64,000 bases of DNA from Clavelina lepadiformis (Eukaryota > Chordata > Ascidiacea > Aplousobranchia > Clavelinidae), in NCBI RefSeq assembly GCF_947623445.1, contig NC_135240.1:27156001-27220000 (forward strand). The letters run 5' to 3'. Shown piece by piece: positions 37,633-49,405 of the stretch (the first letter of the stretch is position 1; every line of letters begins with the position of its first letter). A program made the translations under genes and the position numbers. The notes under the pieces are model-generated. The model ran no database searches. It saw nothing but the letters and a program-made list of their open reading frames with translations, and had not been told where the DNA came from.

Positions 37633-39907
37633 CAAGATTTGATTGTCAGAATCCTGGAGGAAGTTTATTCAAGTTTCACAAAAATCATTCATTTATTTTT
37701 CATTCATTGCTTTGCAGTCATAAAACAATTATGTCTTTAGACTCAAACCTGATTATTTTGTATTAGAGTATGAAACTGCCATTCTCTTTAGTGAATATAA
37801 ACACACTCACACAGTATTTCTTAGTATAAGATAAATTTGAACGAGTTAAAGAACCTATCCTCCTGCAAAATATTGATTTCTAGCATCTGCTATATGTTTT
37901 TCTTTTATGAGCATACCTTGCCCGATATTTTTGAAAACATAAGAATATTCACACGCGCACTAATAGATGTATCTCTTTATGCAAATACATCTGTCATTGT
38001 CTTGCATTGCATTTTTTATCCTCATCCATCCTTACTTTCTTTATGCATTGAAATTTGTGTATGTCAGGTTAATTGTGACTTGAGCCTCAAAATTGGTGAC
38101 TACTAAGCATAACCCTGCCTTTATATCCAAATTTATTTAGCACACAAAAACTTGAATCAAACGTTGAAATTTGTACTTTTTGTCAATTTATGCTTCCGAA
38201 ATTATTGATACTTCTACCAAATACCATGTCATGGTATGATAGTTCCATGTTTTTGATACAATTCTTTGTGTACTTGTATTGGCAAACATTTCGACTATTA
38301 TTTCATGTTAATATCACTTCGTAATTACTATGTTAGAAGAAGTTAGTTTATGTGACAAAGTTGCAACTGCAGCAAATATGTAAACTGATCACTGCTTGGA
38401 GAGATTTTGTTGACAAGAAACAATTTCATCTGCGAAACATAAATTTTTTAAATTTCTCCCTCTCATATTTTGTCCTTTAATATGCGATGTTCATCGCAGC
38501 AATTTACTTCAAAAGTTTAAGCTATTGTAGTAACCAGTCGACTTCCAATTCGTCTAACTTTTCTGTATTGATGAGTTGCAATGTGACATAGGTTTTAGGA
38601 AAAAAGAAGGCTTTTTAATTACTCGGATTATTTTATGCCACCTTTTTATTATTGTTGTTGACACAGATGCTTCTTTGCGTTGCTATTCTCAAGTTTGCTT
38701 TGATGTTACAATCAGAGAGTTCTAGACATCAGGCGTTTAGATATCCCTGGTTACAATCAGTAAATGTTGTGCCTTGCCAATATCAACATCTTTTCATCAT
38801 TGCATTTTGTGTTATTCCAAGGATTTGCAAAGATGGAGTGAAACCATGCGGTGGTGTTCAACGTATTATTTGCAGTTGGAGCCGCAAGTAATTGGCCGCT
38901 TGAATAGTGAAGAATATTGCACCGTGCTCACTGCCAGAGCTGGAAAAACGGCAACTCTCTCCGATTACTATCTCGAGAATTATACATGAGGCTTGGTTAA
39001 AATGATATCGTGACGTCACTTCCTGTGCATGGCAGTATTGATCCCAGAGCGCAGCCCAGACTCTGTTTAACGTTTTCAAAAAGTAGGTCTCGCAATATGA
39101 ACACTAATGAATTATCTGGTAATGCATAGCGATTCAGATCTCGAAGATAATTAACCGGGAAGCCAGAAAAAACAAACAGACTTTGTATTGGAATGATAAA
39201 TGCGAACAATTTTTACACCGAATCAGCCATTCAATTTAACAAATAAGTAAACATACTATTGCATAAGTAGGCTATTATTTGAAGCAAGCACGAAATTTCT
39301 AATCAACTGAATTTCCACGCAACATTTTTCAAATTTTCAACCTATTATTACAGTACATTTTGTTTGCAATTTCTTAACAAAAGTCGGGACATGTTGCCTG
39401 CAGTATGACTTGGCATACCAGGATATCACTTTTCGAGTTAGGATAGTACCAGAAAAACCGGAATCCTTAACACATCTAATGTGAAACAAAAAGGAGTCAT
39501 TGCAATTCGCTATTAACTTCGTGAAAAAAATAAGTAGCTAAAGAGGGAAAACCCCTGCCTAAAGATACATTTATTGATGTTGTTCCAGTATTAAACATTT
39601 ACGTGAGACTCATTGCTATTTATAAGGATTTTGTGATTGTTGTAATATGGCGTGTTGTTCTTAATCTTTAAATTATTCCATTCAATTTGAGTAAGTTTTT
39701 TCCGGTGGAGAATCTCACAACTAATTGCCGCATCCTTGTTAGGGAGTTACTGCGCCAACAGTTTGCAGACTAGCTTAATGTACAGTGAAAAGGTTAAAAC
39801 TATGCTACACAGCAAAGCTATCTTTATGTAATATGTTCAAAGTGGTCTATCATCATTGCTTATACATCTATCCCAGAATGTCTATTGCATTTTGTTTAGG
39901 CGGCGAT
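37633..39907. other. Spacer between sulfatase copies 1 and 2
   Basis: This holds the copy 1 3' UTR and the upstream region of copy 2. No exon is supported. Frames at 37837-38106, 38652-38989 and 38858-39209 look like chance. A CRE/ETS-like composite site at 39011-39025 lies about 0.9 kb before the copy 2 start codon. Confidence 0.55.
39011..39025 (+). promoter_or_regulatory. CRE/ETS-like composite site upstream of sulfatase copy 2
   Basis: TGACGTCACTTCCTG joins a full CRE palindrome to an ETS-type CTTCCTG core. A related block with the same downstream AGTAT-TGAT pattern lies upstream of copy 3 (44325-44340) at a similar distance from the start codon. It may mark the core promoter or a conserved upstream exon. 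Function is inferred from motif and position only. Confidence 0.4.
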
Positions 39908-42900
39908 ATGATGAACTGTAATGTATTTGTTGTTCTGTTTATTTGGCTGTCAGTTATACAAAGCACATTGTCTGTAGGTATGTGTGTTATTATTGATTAA
40001 TGATACCTTGTACATCATAAAAAAATTTTGTTTGGGAAGTCAGTGTTTGTAAAACGTTGTTAGATACATTGGATTTGGTTGCATTTTGGAATGTTGGTGT
40101 CTGTCGTGATTTAACTCTAACATTCCCTTTTCAATTACATCCAGTTTCTTCCTTAAAGACAGAAGCTTCTATTAAAAGACCAAACGTTTTGCTTCTGGTG
40201 ATCGATGACCTTCGTCCAGCTCTTGGTTGCTATGACTACCCAAAGGTTATTTCACCGAATATCGACCAACTTGCGTCACAAAGTGTTTTGTTTGAGAATG
40301 CTCATGTCCAGGTGGCTGGATTCTATGTTCGAGTTTTTGTGCAACTAACTTTTAACCCCAAAAGTTCTGCTGATTTATATTTTCTGCTTCTTTATTTTTT
40401 CAACTTAACAGTTTCGTAAAATTTTTCGTAATGTTATTCCAATATATTCCTTCTCATTGTAACAGATTATTTCATGTGACTTTTAACTTTGAATACAAAC
40501 AGCTTCCTTGTCTTTTCACAGCAAACTGTTTGTGGTCCTAGCAGAACATCATTCCTAACCAGTCGTCGACCAGATACAACCAGGTTGTACGACTTTGGTT
40601 CATATTGGCGCACTCACGCTGGCAACTTCACAAGTCTGCCACAACACTTCAAAGAAAACGGATATTTCAGTTACAGCATAGGAAAGGTTTTTCATCCAGG
40701 TAGAATATTTTGTGTAGGTGCTGCTGTACACTGTAGCTTATGGTTAATGAAATGAAACAAAATTCATTTTATGCGTACACTACCCTATCTTCTAAGGTAT
40801 CTGTTCCAATCACAACGATGATTATCCACTGTCATGGTCAAAGCCAGCCTACCACCCTTCCACACAGGCTTATATGATGGATAAGGTTGTTATGTTGCAA
40901 TTACCTGTGGCAGCATTTGAAAGCGTTTGAGCCAACCCATTTCACATTCATTTCCTGTTTAAATGCATGAGTGTACTCAGCATGTTCTTGTGCATACCAG
41001 GTATGCCCTGATGCTGACGGCAAGCGTCATATGAACTTATTATGTCCTGTTGATGTTTCAACTCAACCAGAGGGGTCATTGCCAGACATACAAAGTTCTG
41101 AACATGCAGTTGAAATGCTGAAAGAATTCCAAGCAGATTCATCAGAACAAGTAGGACAATTATCTAAGTTCTAGGACACTTGTAAAAAAACAGTTCAAAT
41201 TATGGTTGTAATTTGATTTATTTAATGGCCGGTATCTTGATTCAGCCATTTTTTCTTGCTGTTGGATTCCACAAGCCCCACATACCATTCAAATTTCCAA
41301 AAGACTTCCTTAAACTCTACCCATTGAAAGAAATAGATTTGGCACCGAATCCGTTTAAACCGATTGGTCTGCCTGATGTTGCGTTTGCGCCGTACCATCG
41401 GTTGAGAATTAGACATGATTTTGGATTGCTTAATGTTAGTTTTCCTTATGGTCCTGTACCGGAGACATTTCAGGTAAATAAACGTTTAATGTCTTTGGCT
41501 TCAGATAACGTCTTCTGTCCAGACATTTTATAAGTTTTAACAAATGTTAACTTGGTTGCAATGAACAAATAATGCTATCACTTGCTACCATTTTTTGCAG
41601 AAAAGGATCAGGCAACATTATTATTCTTCTGTGTCTTACACTGATAGCAGAGTTGGAATTGTTCTCAATCAATTAGCAGAGTCAGGATTTGCCAACAACA
41701 CCATCATTATTTTACTGGGCGATCACGGTGAGTACAAGGCACCAGCATAACATCAGCACTTGTGTCCGGTCAGTGATATATAAGGGCGGGCACCAACTTT
41801 ATAGAATTTAATGAACTGAGTCTACTTCCCATAAAACAAAACACTATAAATATAATTCTTGAACCTTCAAGTAGATGTGCTCGTTGATCGAAGCGTCACT
41901 TTCTCTTGCCCAAGGCAAAATTTCTGATGTCAATGCACGTGGTAGCTAGATATGAAAATGCTTGATCTGAAAAATATATTTGAAATTATCCAGGTTGGAG
42001 TCTTGGAGAACACGCGGAATGGTGCAAATATGAAAACTTTGAAGTTGTCACTCGCATTCCGCTGATGGTCCACATGCCAGGAATGACTGACATCAACTTG
42101 ACCAATGAAAAGAAATTCCCGTTTCAAGACGTTTTGAAATCTGGAAGTTCTCAGCGATACAAAATTGAAAGAGGTAGAAATATTGGCTTGAATCCTTTGC
42201 AAGGAAATAGATTAACTTCATCATGTATTTGATTGCTTTACATTTCAAAATCTGAATTAAATTCTTATGCTTTTCTAAACCAATTTGTTTCTTAGGACCA
42301 CGAAGCACTGCACTGGTTGAAGCTGTTGATGTTTTCCCAACACTTGCTGAATTGGCCGGACTTAAAGTGCCACCAACTTGTCCACTTGATACATTAAAAG
42401 TAGGTGAACTGTGAAAGCGATAACAATACTCAATGCAAAAACAATAAATTTGTGCCGTTTCAAAATCAGGTGGATTTTTGCACAGAAGGTGCAAGTTTGG
42501 CAAAACTTATGATGAAATCAGCCCAAAAGACCTTCCTTAAAGTGAAGAAATTATCCTCCAAAGATATGTCTGGTATGTTAGGTTTATATCGCTGCATGTA
42601 TTTCTTATATTATTTATTTATTTATATCATTTAATAAACTTTAAATAACCAACTTTTACAAAAACAATGGACTTAAATGTTGTTGTTGATAAATATGCGG
42701 AGAAATTCATATGTTTGATCATTACATCGCGATCTGTAGATTCGGTCGTTTTGCAAGTTGACTGATACATGAAATACAAAGTTTTATAAATTTGGTGATA
42801 CACTTTCAGGTGACAATGAAGATTGGAAAGATGCAGTGTTTAGTCAATATCCACGACCCTCTGTCCATCCACAATGGAGCTCTGATCTTCCAGATCTCAA

Positions 42901-43327
42901 AGATATAAAGATAATGGGATATACCATGAGGACGCGACATCACCGATACACTGAATGGGTTGCATTCAACCCCGCCACATTTCAAGCTGATTTTAACAGC
43001 GTAAGTTATTTCTTCCATTAATTCGGATTCTGCACTGCTTGCATGAAGTTCAATTGTGTTAATGCATTATTTAGAACAGCCATTGTGTGCGCCAGTCCAT
43101 ATTTTATCTTTAAACAGTTTAGTATTTAAGCTCAACTAAGCTAGACCACCAAACACCTTTTTAAGAAAAAAATCCTTCCCATTTAGGTTTACGCTCGTGA
43201 ACTTTACCTTCGAGATTCTGATCCTCTTGAAGTGTACAATGTTGGCAACCTCCCCATGTATGAGGATTTGGTGATGAAGATGAGGAAGAAATTGATTGCA
43301 GGATGGAGGGAGGCTCTTCCCAAATAA
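39908..43327 (+). CDS. IDS: Iduronate 2-sulfatase, tandem copy 2, 12 exons, 575 aa
   Basis: Exons: 39908-39977, 40145-40311, 40522-40699, 40797-40885, 41001-41150, 41246-41473, 41601-41727, 41994-42173, 42296-42399, 42470-42572, 42810-43000, 43187-43327. Phases close and all sulfatase landmarks of copy 1 are present (CGPSR, GKVFHPG, HKPH, GDHG). The leader exon ([19 protein letters not shown]) is a good signal peptide and is unrelated to those of the other copies. Exon 2 has a 7-codon longer, different start ([17 protein letters not shown]). Exon 10 has its own sequence ([13 protein letters not shown]). The other exons are almost identical to copies 1 and 3. The 3' UTR differs from theirs and carries AATAAA at 43665-43670. 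A second in-frame ATG follows directly after the first. Confidence 0.93.
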
Positions 43328-43664
43328 ATTATCGTATTTCCGTTTTTAAATTTTCCAAAAATTTTACTATTTATTCTCGAAACTCATTTCATCAAAGCAT
43401 GATTTTAACAATGGACCTGTGGTGACATTCATTTTGCTGTTTGTTTTCCCTTTTCTTCCTCGTACATAATCACGCTGCCTTAATTGATTTTTGCGTTTTG
43501 TGTTGGTTTTCATCTGTACGCCGTTATTCAGTAGTAAGCGTAGTGTGGGTGGGTCGGCTGCTTAATGCTAAGAGTTTATCTATATAAGTATTATATAGTT
43601 TACAGTCACGTCTTACGTAAGTAATTATATTTAATTTTGTTTTAGGACTAGCACAATTCTGTTT

Positions 43665-43670
43665 AATAAA
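43665..43670 (+). other. Candidate polyadenylation signal of sulfatase copy 2
   Basis: AATAAA lies 338 nt after the copy 2 stop codon. It is the first canonical hexamer in a plausible position downstream. Confidence 0.5.
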
Positions 43671-44324
43671 GCCGTAGTTGCTTTTTGGTTTTATACCTAA
43701 GTTATAAGGTCATGACATGGCAGAACCTGTTCGTTATATTTTGCTGACGCTTCTATGTTACCTGAACAAGCACTTCTTGACATCCCAACTATGCATATAA
43801 AGTCTGGGCTAACAAAGAAACTTGCTCATACCACCGTTTCTTTATGTAATCTCGACAAAAATAAGCAAAGTTAAGTTGGAGCCTTTTTGTTTTTTTATTT
43901 TTAACGTTTATTTCAACGATATAAAAATATTGATTTATGATTACAATGTTCCATTCGTCAAAAGTTCCCTTTTCATTGTGATGATGTGAAGCAACTTCCT
44001 CGAAACGAATCACGCTTTTCTTGCTTTATTCTCAATAAACAATAACATGCCACTGCTTCAAATGATTATTTCGTCACTTCTCAGGTGTGGTCGCAGCAGT
44101 CAACAGTTTTCCATTAAATTGTCAAAATAATTCTTTATTCATTAATTTATGCAATGATTGTTCCTCCAACAGATGATTATAAGTTGGTGTTATTTCATAT
44201 ATTTACGTATCATAAACAATTAAGAAAACAAAAACACTTTGAGGGATTGATCTTGCTCAATATTACTTGCTAAACTAGAAAATTCTGTACCATTGCCAGT
44301 TTAATGCGTTTTGTAAATCGCTTT

Positions 44325-44340
44325 GTCACGTCACTTCCTG
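44325..44340 (+). promoter_or_regulatory. CRE/ETS-like composite site upstream of sulfatase copy 3
   Basis: GTCACGTCACTTCCTG resembles the block upstream of copy 2, with a half-CRE (ACGTCA) followed by the same ACTTCCTG core. The sequence after it also keeps an AGTAT-TGAT spacing pattern. It lies about 0.8 kb before the start codon of copy 3. Confidence 0.4.
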
Positions 44341-45134
44341 CTCGTTAGAGTATTTGATAGCAGGACGCGAAACTAAGCGATTTTATCTTACTTTAAAGAT
44401 TCAGTATTTTAAAAGAAAGAGCGGAGTTTGAAATTTGTAGAAAAGGGTTGCCTGTAACGTAAGAAAGTGACTAAGTGTTAGTGAAGTGACGAACCGAAGA
44501 AGACCATTTATGCATTTACAGTTATTTACGCAAATTCGAATCTTGCAAGCAGATTTAAGCCAAACTCATTCCTTTGCGTAAAGTAAGAAACCAACAGTGA
44601 AACGTTCAAGTTTTCCATTTTATAAACGACTGACTGCGAGTATTTTTTTATTAATTTCTATAGCTAAAAAAAAGGTTCCGTTTCTTTCATTTTGCGAAAA
44701 GACGGCAAGTTTAAGCACAGTTTCCTTGCACGTGAAATATTATATTTAAGCGGTGTGAGCAAAATTGGTTGATTCGAACTCGCATGGTTATCAAAAGCCA
44801 TTATTTGTGTTTTCATAAAATTGAATCCGGATATTTTAAGCTTAGCACATCTCTACTAAACGTGGTTTATTACAGTCTCAAAAGAGGGAAAGACCCTTTT
44901 GCGAGCGACAACTTTCAGCAAAAGAATTAAACTTCTAAGGGTCGCTTGAAGACTGCCACTACTAACAATGCTTCATAGGTTTTATAGGGTGTATAGTGTT
45001 GATGTTGCCAATGTCAGCTAAAGTGAGAAAAAAACCGCAATTAATCTTCTTAGTTTTCAGATGAAACTTAAATTCTGCTTTTTGCTCAAGTTGTAAGTTA
45101 TGCTTAGGCTATATCTTCTTGTGCTGTCATAATT

Positions 45135-48100
45135 ATGGACTCGAGCAAATATATCTTTGTGCTTCTTTGTCTAACAACCACGCAGAGTAAAACGCCAATA
45201 GGTGCAGTGCAACCACAAGCTCTGTATTTTAATTTCTTGCAAAGAGATTATAATTTCTTGACCTAACTGCTTATGTTAAACATCACACTCAGTGACTGAA
45301 GTTTGATGAAATAGTCGTTTAAACATTTGTTTTTTTTTATTTGTACAATTTCAGTTTCTGCCAAACGACATAACGTTTTGTTTCTGGTGATTGATGACCT
45401 TCGTCCAGCTCTTGGTTGCTATGACTACCCAAAGGTTATTTCACCGAATATCGACCAACTTGCGTCACAGAGTGTTTTGTTTGAGAATGCTCACGTTCAG
45501 GTGGCTGGATTCTATGTTCAAGTTATCAAATAACCAACTGATGAGCTGAGAAATATTGATCCCGGTGAAACAATAAACGGAACTTTATAGCACATAAAAC
45601 AATTCTAGTTCAACAATCTGGTAAATTTGTACTAATATTTTATTTTTACAGCAAGCTGTCTGTGCTCCTAGCAGAACATCATTCCTAACCAGTCGTCGAC
45701 CAGATACAACCAGGTTGTACGACTTTGGTTCATATTGGCGCACTCACGCTGGCAACTTCACAAGTCTGCCCCAACACTTCAAAGAAAACGGATATTTCAC
45801 TTATAGCATCGGGAAGGTTTTTCATCCAGGTAACTTTGATAGCCTGATTATGGGTGACAATAAAAATGTAACTTGTTCCACAATCGAAGACATTTTAATA
45901 GGCGAAAGCTCAAATCACAACGATGATTATCCACTGTCATGGTCAAAGCCAGCTTACCACCCTTCCACACAAGCTTATAAGATGGCAAAGGTTGTTATGT
46001 TGCAATTACCTGTGGTAGCACTTGAAAGTGGTTGTTACAAATCATGTATTATTATTACCACCAGGTATGCCCTGATGCTGACGGCAAGCGTCATATGAAC
46101 TTATTATGTCCTGTTGATGTTTCAACTCAACCAGAGGGGTCATTGCCAGACATACAAAGTTCTGAACATGCAGTTGAAATGCTGAAAGAATTCCAAGCAG
46201 ATTCATCAGAACAAGTAGGCCTACGCTTTACTTCATCGTGATGTAATATTTCAGTTGTCATTTAAAGGGGTAATATTATCTTATCACAGCCATTTTTTCT
46301 TGCTGTTGGATTCCACAAGCCCCATCTACCATTTAAATTTCCAAAAGACTTCCTTAAGCTCTACCCATTGGAAGAAATAGATTTGGCACCGAATCCGTTT
46401 AAACCGATTGGTTTGCCTGATGTTGCGTTCTCACCGTACCATCGGTTGAGAATTAGACATGATTTTGAGTTACTCAATGTTAGTTTTCCGTATGGTCATG
46501 TACCGGACACATTCCAGGTAGGCTACACACTTTATGGCTGGGAGCTCATATACGATATTTTCTTACTATTTGTCGGGAAACCTTTTTACCTTTTGTTCAT
46601 CACAAATTTTTGCAGAAAAGGATCAGACAACATTATTATTCTTCTGTGTCTTACACTGATAGCAGAGTCGGAATTGTTCTCGATCAATTAGAGGATTCAG
46701 GATTTGCCAACAATACTATCATAGTCTTACTGGGCGATCACGGTGAGTGGAATATCAGGATGTTTATGGGTAACAAGCAAAAAATATACCATTTCCAGGT
46801 TGGAGTCTTGGAGAACACGCAGAATGGTGCAAAAATGAAAACTTTGAAGTTGTCACTCGCATTCCGCTGATGGTCCACATGCCAGGAATGACTGACATCA
46901 ACTTGACCAATGAAAAGAAATTCCCGTTTCAAGACGTTTTGAAATCTGGAAGTTCTCAGCGACACAAAATTGAAAGAGGTAGAAATATTGGCTGGAATCC
47001 TTTGCAAGGAAATAGATTAACTTCATCATGTATTTGATTGCTTTACATTTCAAAATCTGAATTAAATTCTTATGCTTTTCTAAACCAATTTGTTTCTTAG
47101 GACCACGAAGCACTGCACTGGTTGAAGCTGTTGATGTTTTCCCAACACTTGCTGAATTGGCCGGACTTAAAGTGCCACCAACTTGTCCACTTGATACATT
47201 AAAGGTAAGTCACTCGTAGAAGTGGTAATTTGTGCTAAAAAACCTTGTAAGTTGTAAATTAAAATAATTTGTGCTTTTTGGCCACCAGGTGGATTTTTGC
47301 ACAGAAGGTGCAAGTTTGTCAAAAGTTATGATCAAATCAGTTCAGGAGACTTATAATAAAGAAGAACAATTTCTCTACAATGACATGTCTGGTATTGCAT
47401 TTATCCTGTCACACAAATATGTTTAACAAATTTCTAGTTTTATAAAATAATCGAAACTTGTTAGCCAACCTGTTTCGTAAGTGCTGTGAGAGCTATGTGC
47501 TGTGTGCAGAGATTAGGATTTTGTGAAGGTGACAAACACAACTTATTATTGGTGATGAAAATGAGATTGGTATCTTAATAGCTGTGTTTTGATAAATTTG
47601 GTGATACACTTTCAGGTGACAATGAAGATTGGAAAGATGCAGTGTTCAGTCAATATCCACGACCCTCTGTCCATCCACAATGGAGCTCTGATCTTCCAGA
47701 TCTCAAAGATATAAAGATAATGGGGTATACCATGAGGACGCGACATCACCGATACACTGAATGGGTCGCATTCAACCCCGCCACCTTTCAAGCTGATTTT
47801 AACAGCGTAAGAGGTTATTTTGAACAACTGTTAGTAACAAGTGATTTTTCGTCCCCACCGCGCTTTTGACAAAAATAAAATGATTGATTGAACAAATCCA
47901 CCCTCGACAATAGAAAGATCCTGGATAAAACTGTATAATTTCATTTGAAGAAATCTACATCAAGTACTGTATGTATGTAGTATATGTAGTGTATGTATCA
48001 CTTCATGGCCTGACTTTTAATACTCTAGTAAGCAAGTTAATTTTAAATATAACAGTTCTATATTAGATACTTTTGACAAAATCCTTCCCATTTAGGTTTA

Positions 48101-48236
48101 TGCTCGTGAACTTTACCTTCGAGATTCTGATCCTCTTGAAGTATATAATGTTGGCAACTTCCCCATGTATGAGGATTTGGTGATGAGGATGAGGAAGAAA
48201 TTGATTGCAGGATGGAGGGAGGCTCTTCCCAAATAA
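45135..48236 (+). CDS. IDS: Iduronate 2-sulfatase, tandem copy 3, 12 exons, 567 aa
   Basis: Exons: 45135-45201, 45355-45500, 45652-45829, 45902-45990, 46065-46214, 46290-46517, 46616-46742, 46799-46978, 47101-47204, 47289-47391, 47616-47806, 48096-48236. Phases close. The formylglycine motif is CAPSR, identical to human and different from CGPSR in copies 1-2. HKPH and GDHG are kept. The leader exon ([18 protein letters not shown]) is unique. Exon 4 begins [10 protein letters not shown] where copies 1-2 have [10 protein letters not shown]. Exon 10 is the most divergent of the three ([14 protein letters not shown]). Intron 4 is 72 nt, a multiple of three with no in-frame stop, so a retained-intron form would add 24 residues. 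Intron 7 is only 56 nt. A candidate AATAAA is at 48769-48774. Confidence 0.93.
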
Positions 48237-49405
48237 CAAGATTTGATTGTCAGAATCCTGGAGAAAGTTTGCTCATAAATTTTTACATAAACTTTATTTA
48301 TTCGAAAAATGAATTTTCTCCCTGCATTGTATCAAAGAATTTTATCCTTGGATTTTATTATTCAGTATTAGGCTGCATTACAAAAAAGTATAATCAGTAT
48401 AAAAGTGTATTAATATATCACTTTTTTTGTCTATTATATATTACTATGCACGTAACATTTTGTGTTTTGTAAGGAATATCAACACCTTGTAAAATTTTAC
48501 TTTCTACCAACTGCTATGAGATTCTTAAACTGGTGATCAGTTAACTCAACCACGATCACAATTGTTAAACCCTTATAATGGCACATTGGGCATGGATCCA
48601 ATTAATCATTTTTATTTTACTAAGATGTTCAAATGTTTGCTTTCAAGATAAATCTTTTTTTCACGTGATAACAATTATATGTGGTATAATTATAATAGCA
48701 AATCCTTTATAATCTATATATAAAGTTTTTATTGAAAGTAGTAAAACTATAGTTACATATTTCATTTAAATAAAGAATAATGTTCTACTTTGAGCTCTTA
48801 AAATTAATACATGTTTGTTGTTATGTGTTCAGATTTAGCCATAAATTTTCAATTTACGACTGTTATGAAATAATGTGTTTTAAAAAACATTTTACTCCCA
48901 AAAGCTGAAGAAAACTTCATTTAAAGTGGTTGATGACACTTTGGTCACTTACTAAAAACAATCAATTACTCGGCAGCGTTCTTTTCTCTTTCACGGATAA
49001 AGTTACAAAACAAATTCCATTGCTAAGAGGATTATCACAGAAAATATTTAATGTGGTTTTATAAAACCCACTAAGAGCATAGCACTTTCACCGCTATGCT
49101 GATGATAAACAGACCACTTCATTATCTGTTCATTTCTCAGTGTGATGTGGTTCACAATGAGAAGTTTGACGGTAACTTTCTCCCAAATTGCCTCGAGAAA
49201 AACAAATCTTTCATCATAAGAAGAATTTTCAATCGCCAAAACAACAATACAAGTGGAAATGAGAAAATCACTTGAAGCATTTATTAAGGCAGCTAAAGGC
49301 AGAAAAGCGCTCAGACACAACTGACTTGCCATTGAAGAAGGAACAAAGAACAGCGTCAAGGAAAGTCTTTATATTTGAGAAGCAGATCAAAAGGTAACTG
49401 CAATT
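48237..49405. other. Spacer between sulfatase copy 3 and the ficolin-like gene
   Basis: This holds the copy 3 3' UTR (AATAAA at 48769-48774) and the ficolin-like promoter region. The minus-strand frame 49048-49359 is not supported by composition or splice sites. Confidence 0.6.

Larger units (their letters stand above)
43328..45134. other. Spacer between sulfatase copies 2 and 3
   Basis: This contains the copy 2 3' UTR, its polyadenylation signal at 43665-43670, and the upstream region of copy 3, with a CRE/ETS-like block at 44325-44340. The only frame of note, 43789-44013 on the minus strand, has no splice support. Confidence 0.6.

Noticed and set aside
45715-46098. 127-codon frame in sulfatase copy 3 as a separate gene
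   Set aside because: It is exon 3, the short in-frame intron 4, exon 4 and part of intron 5 read continuously. It is not an independent gene.
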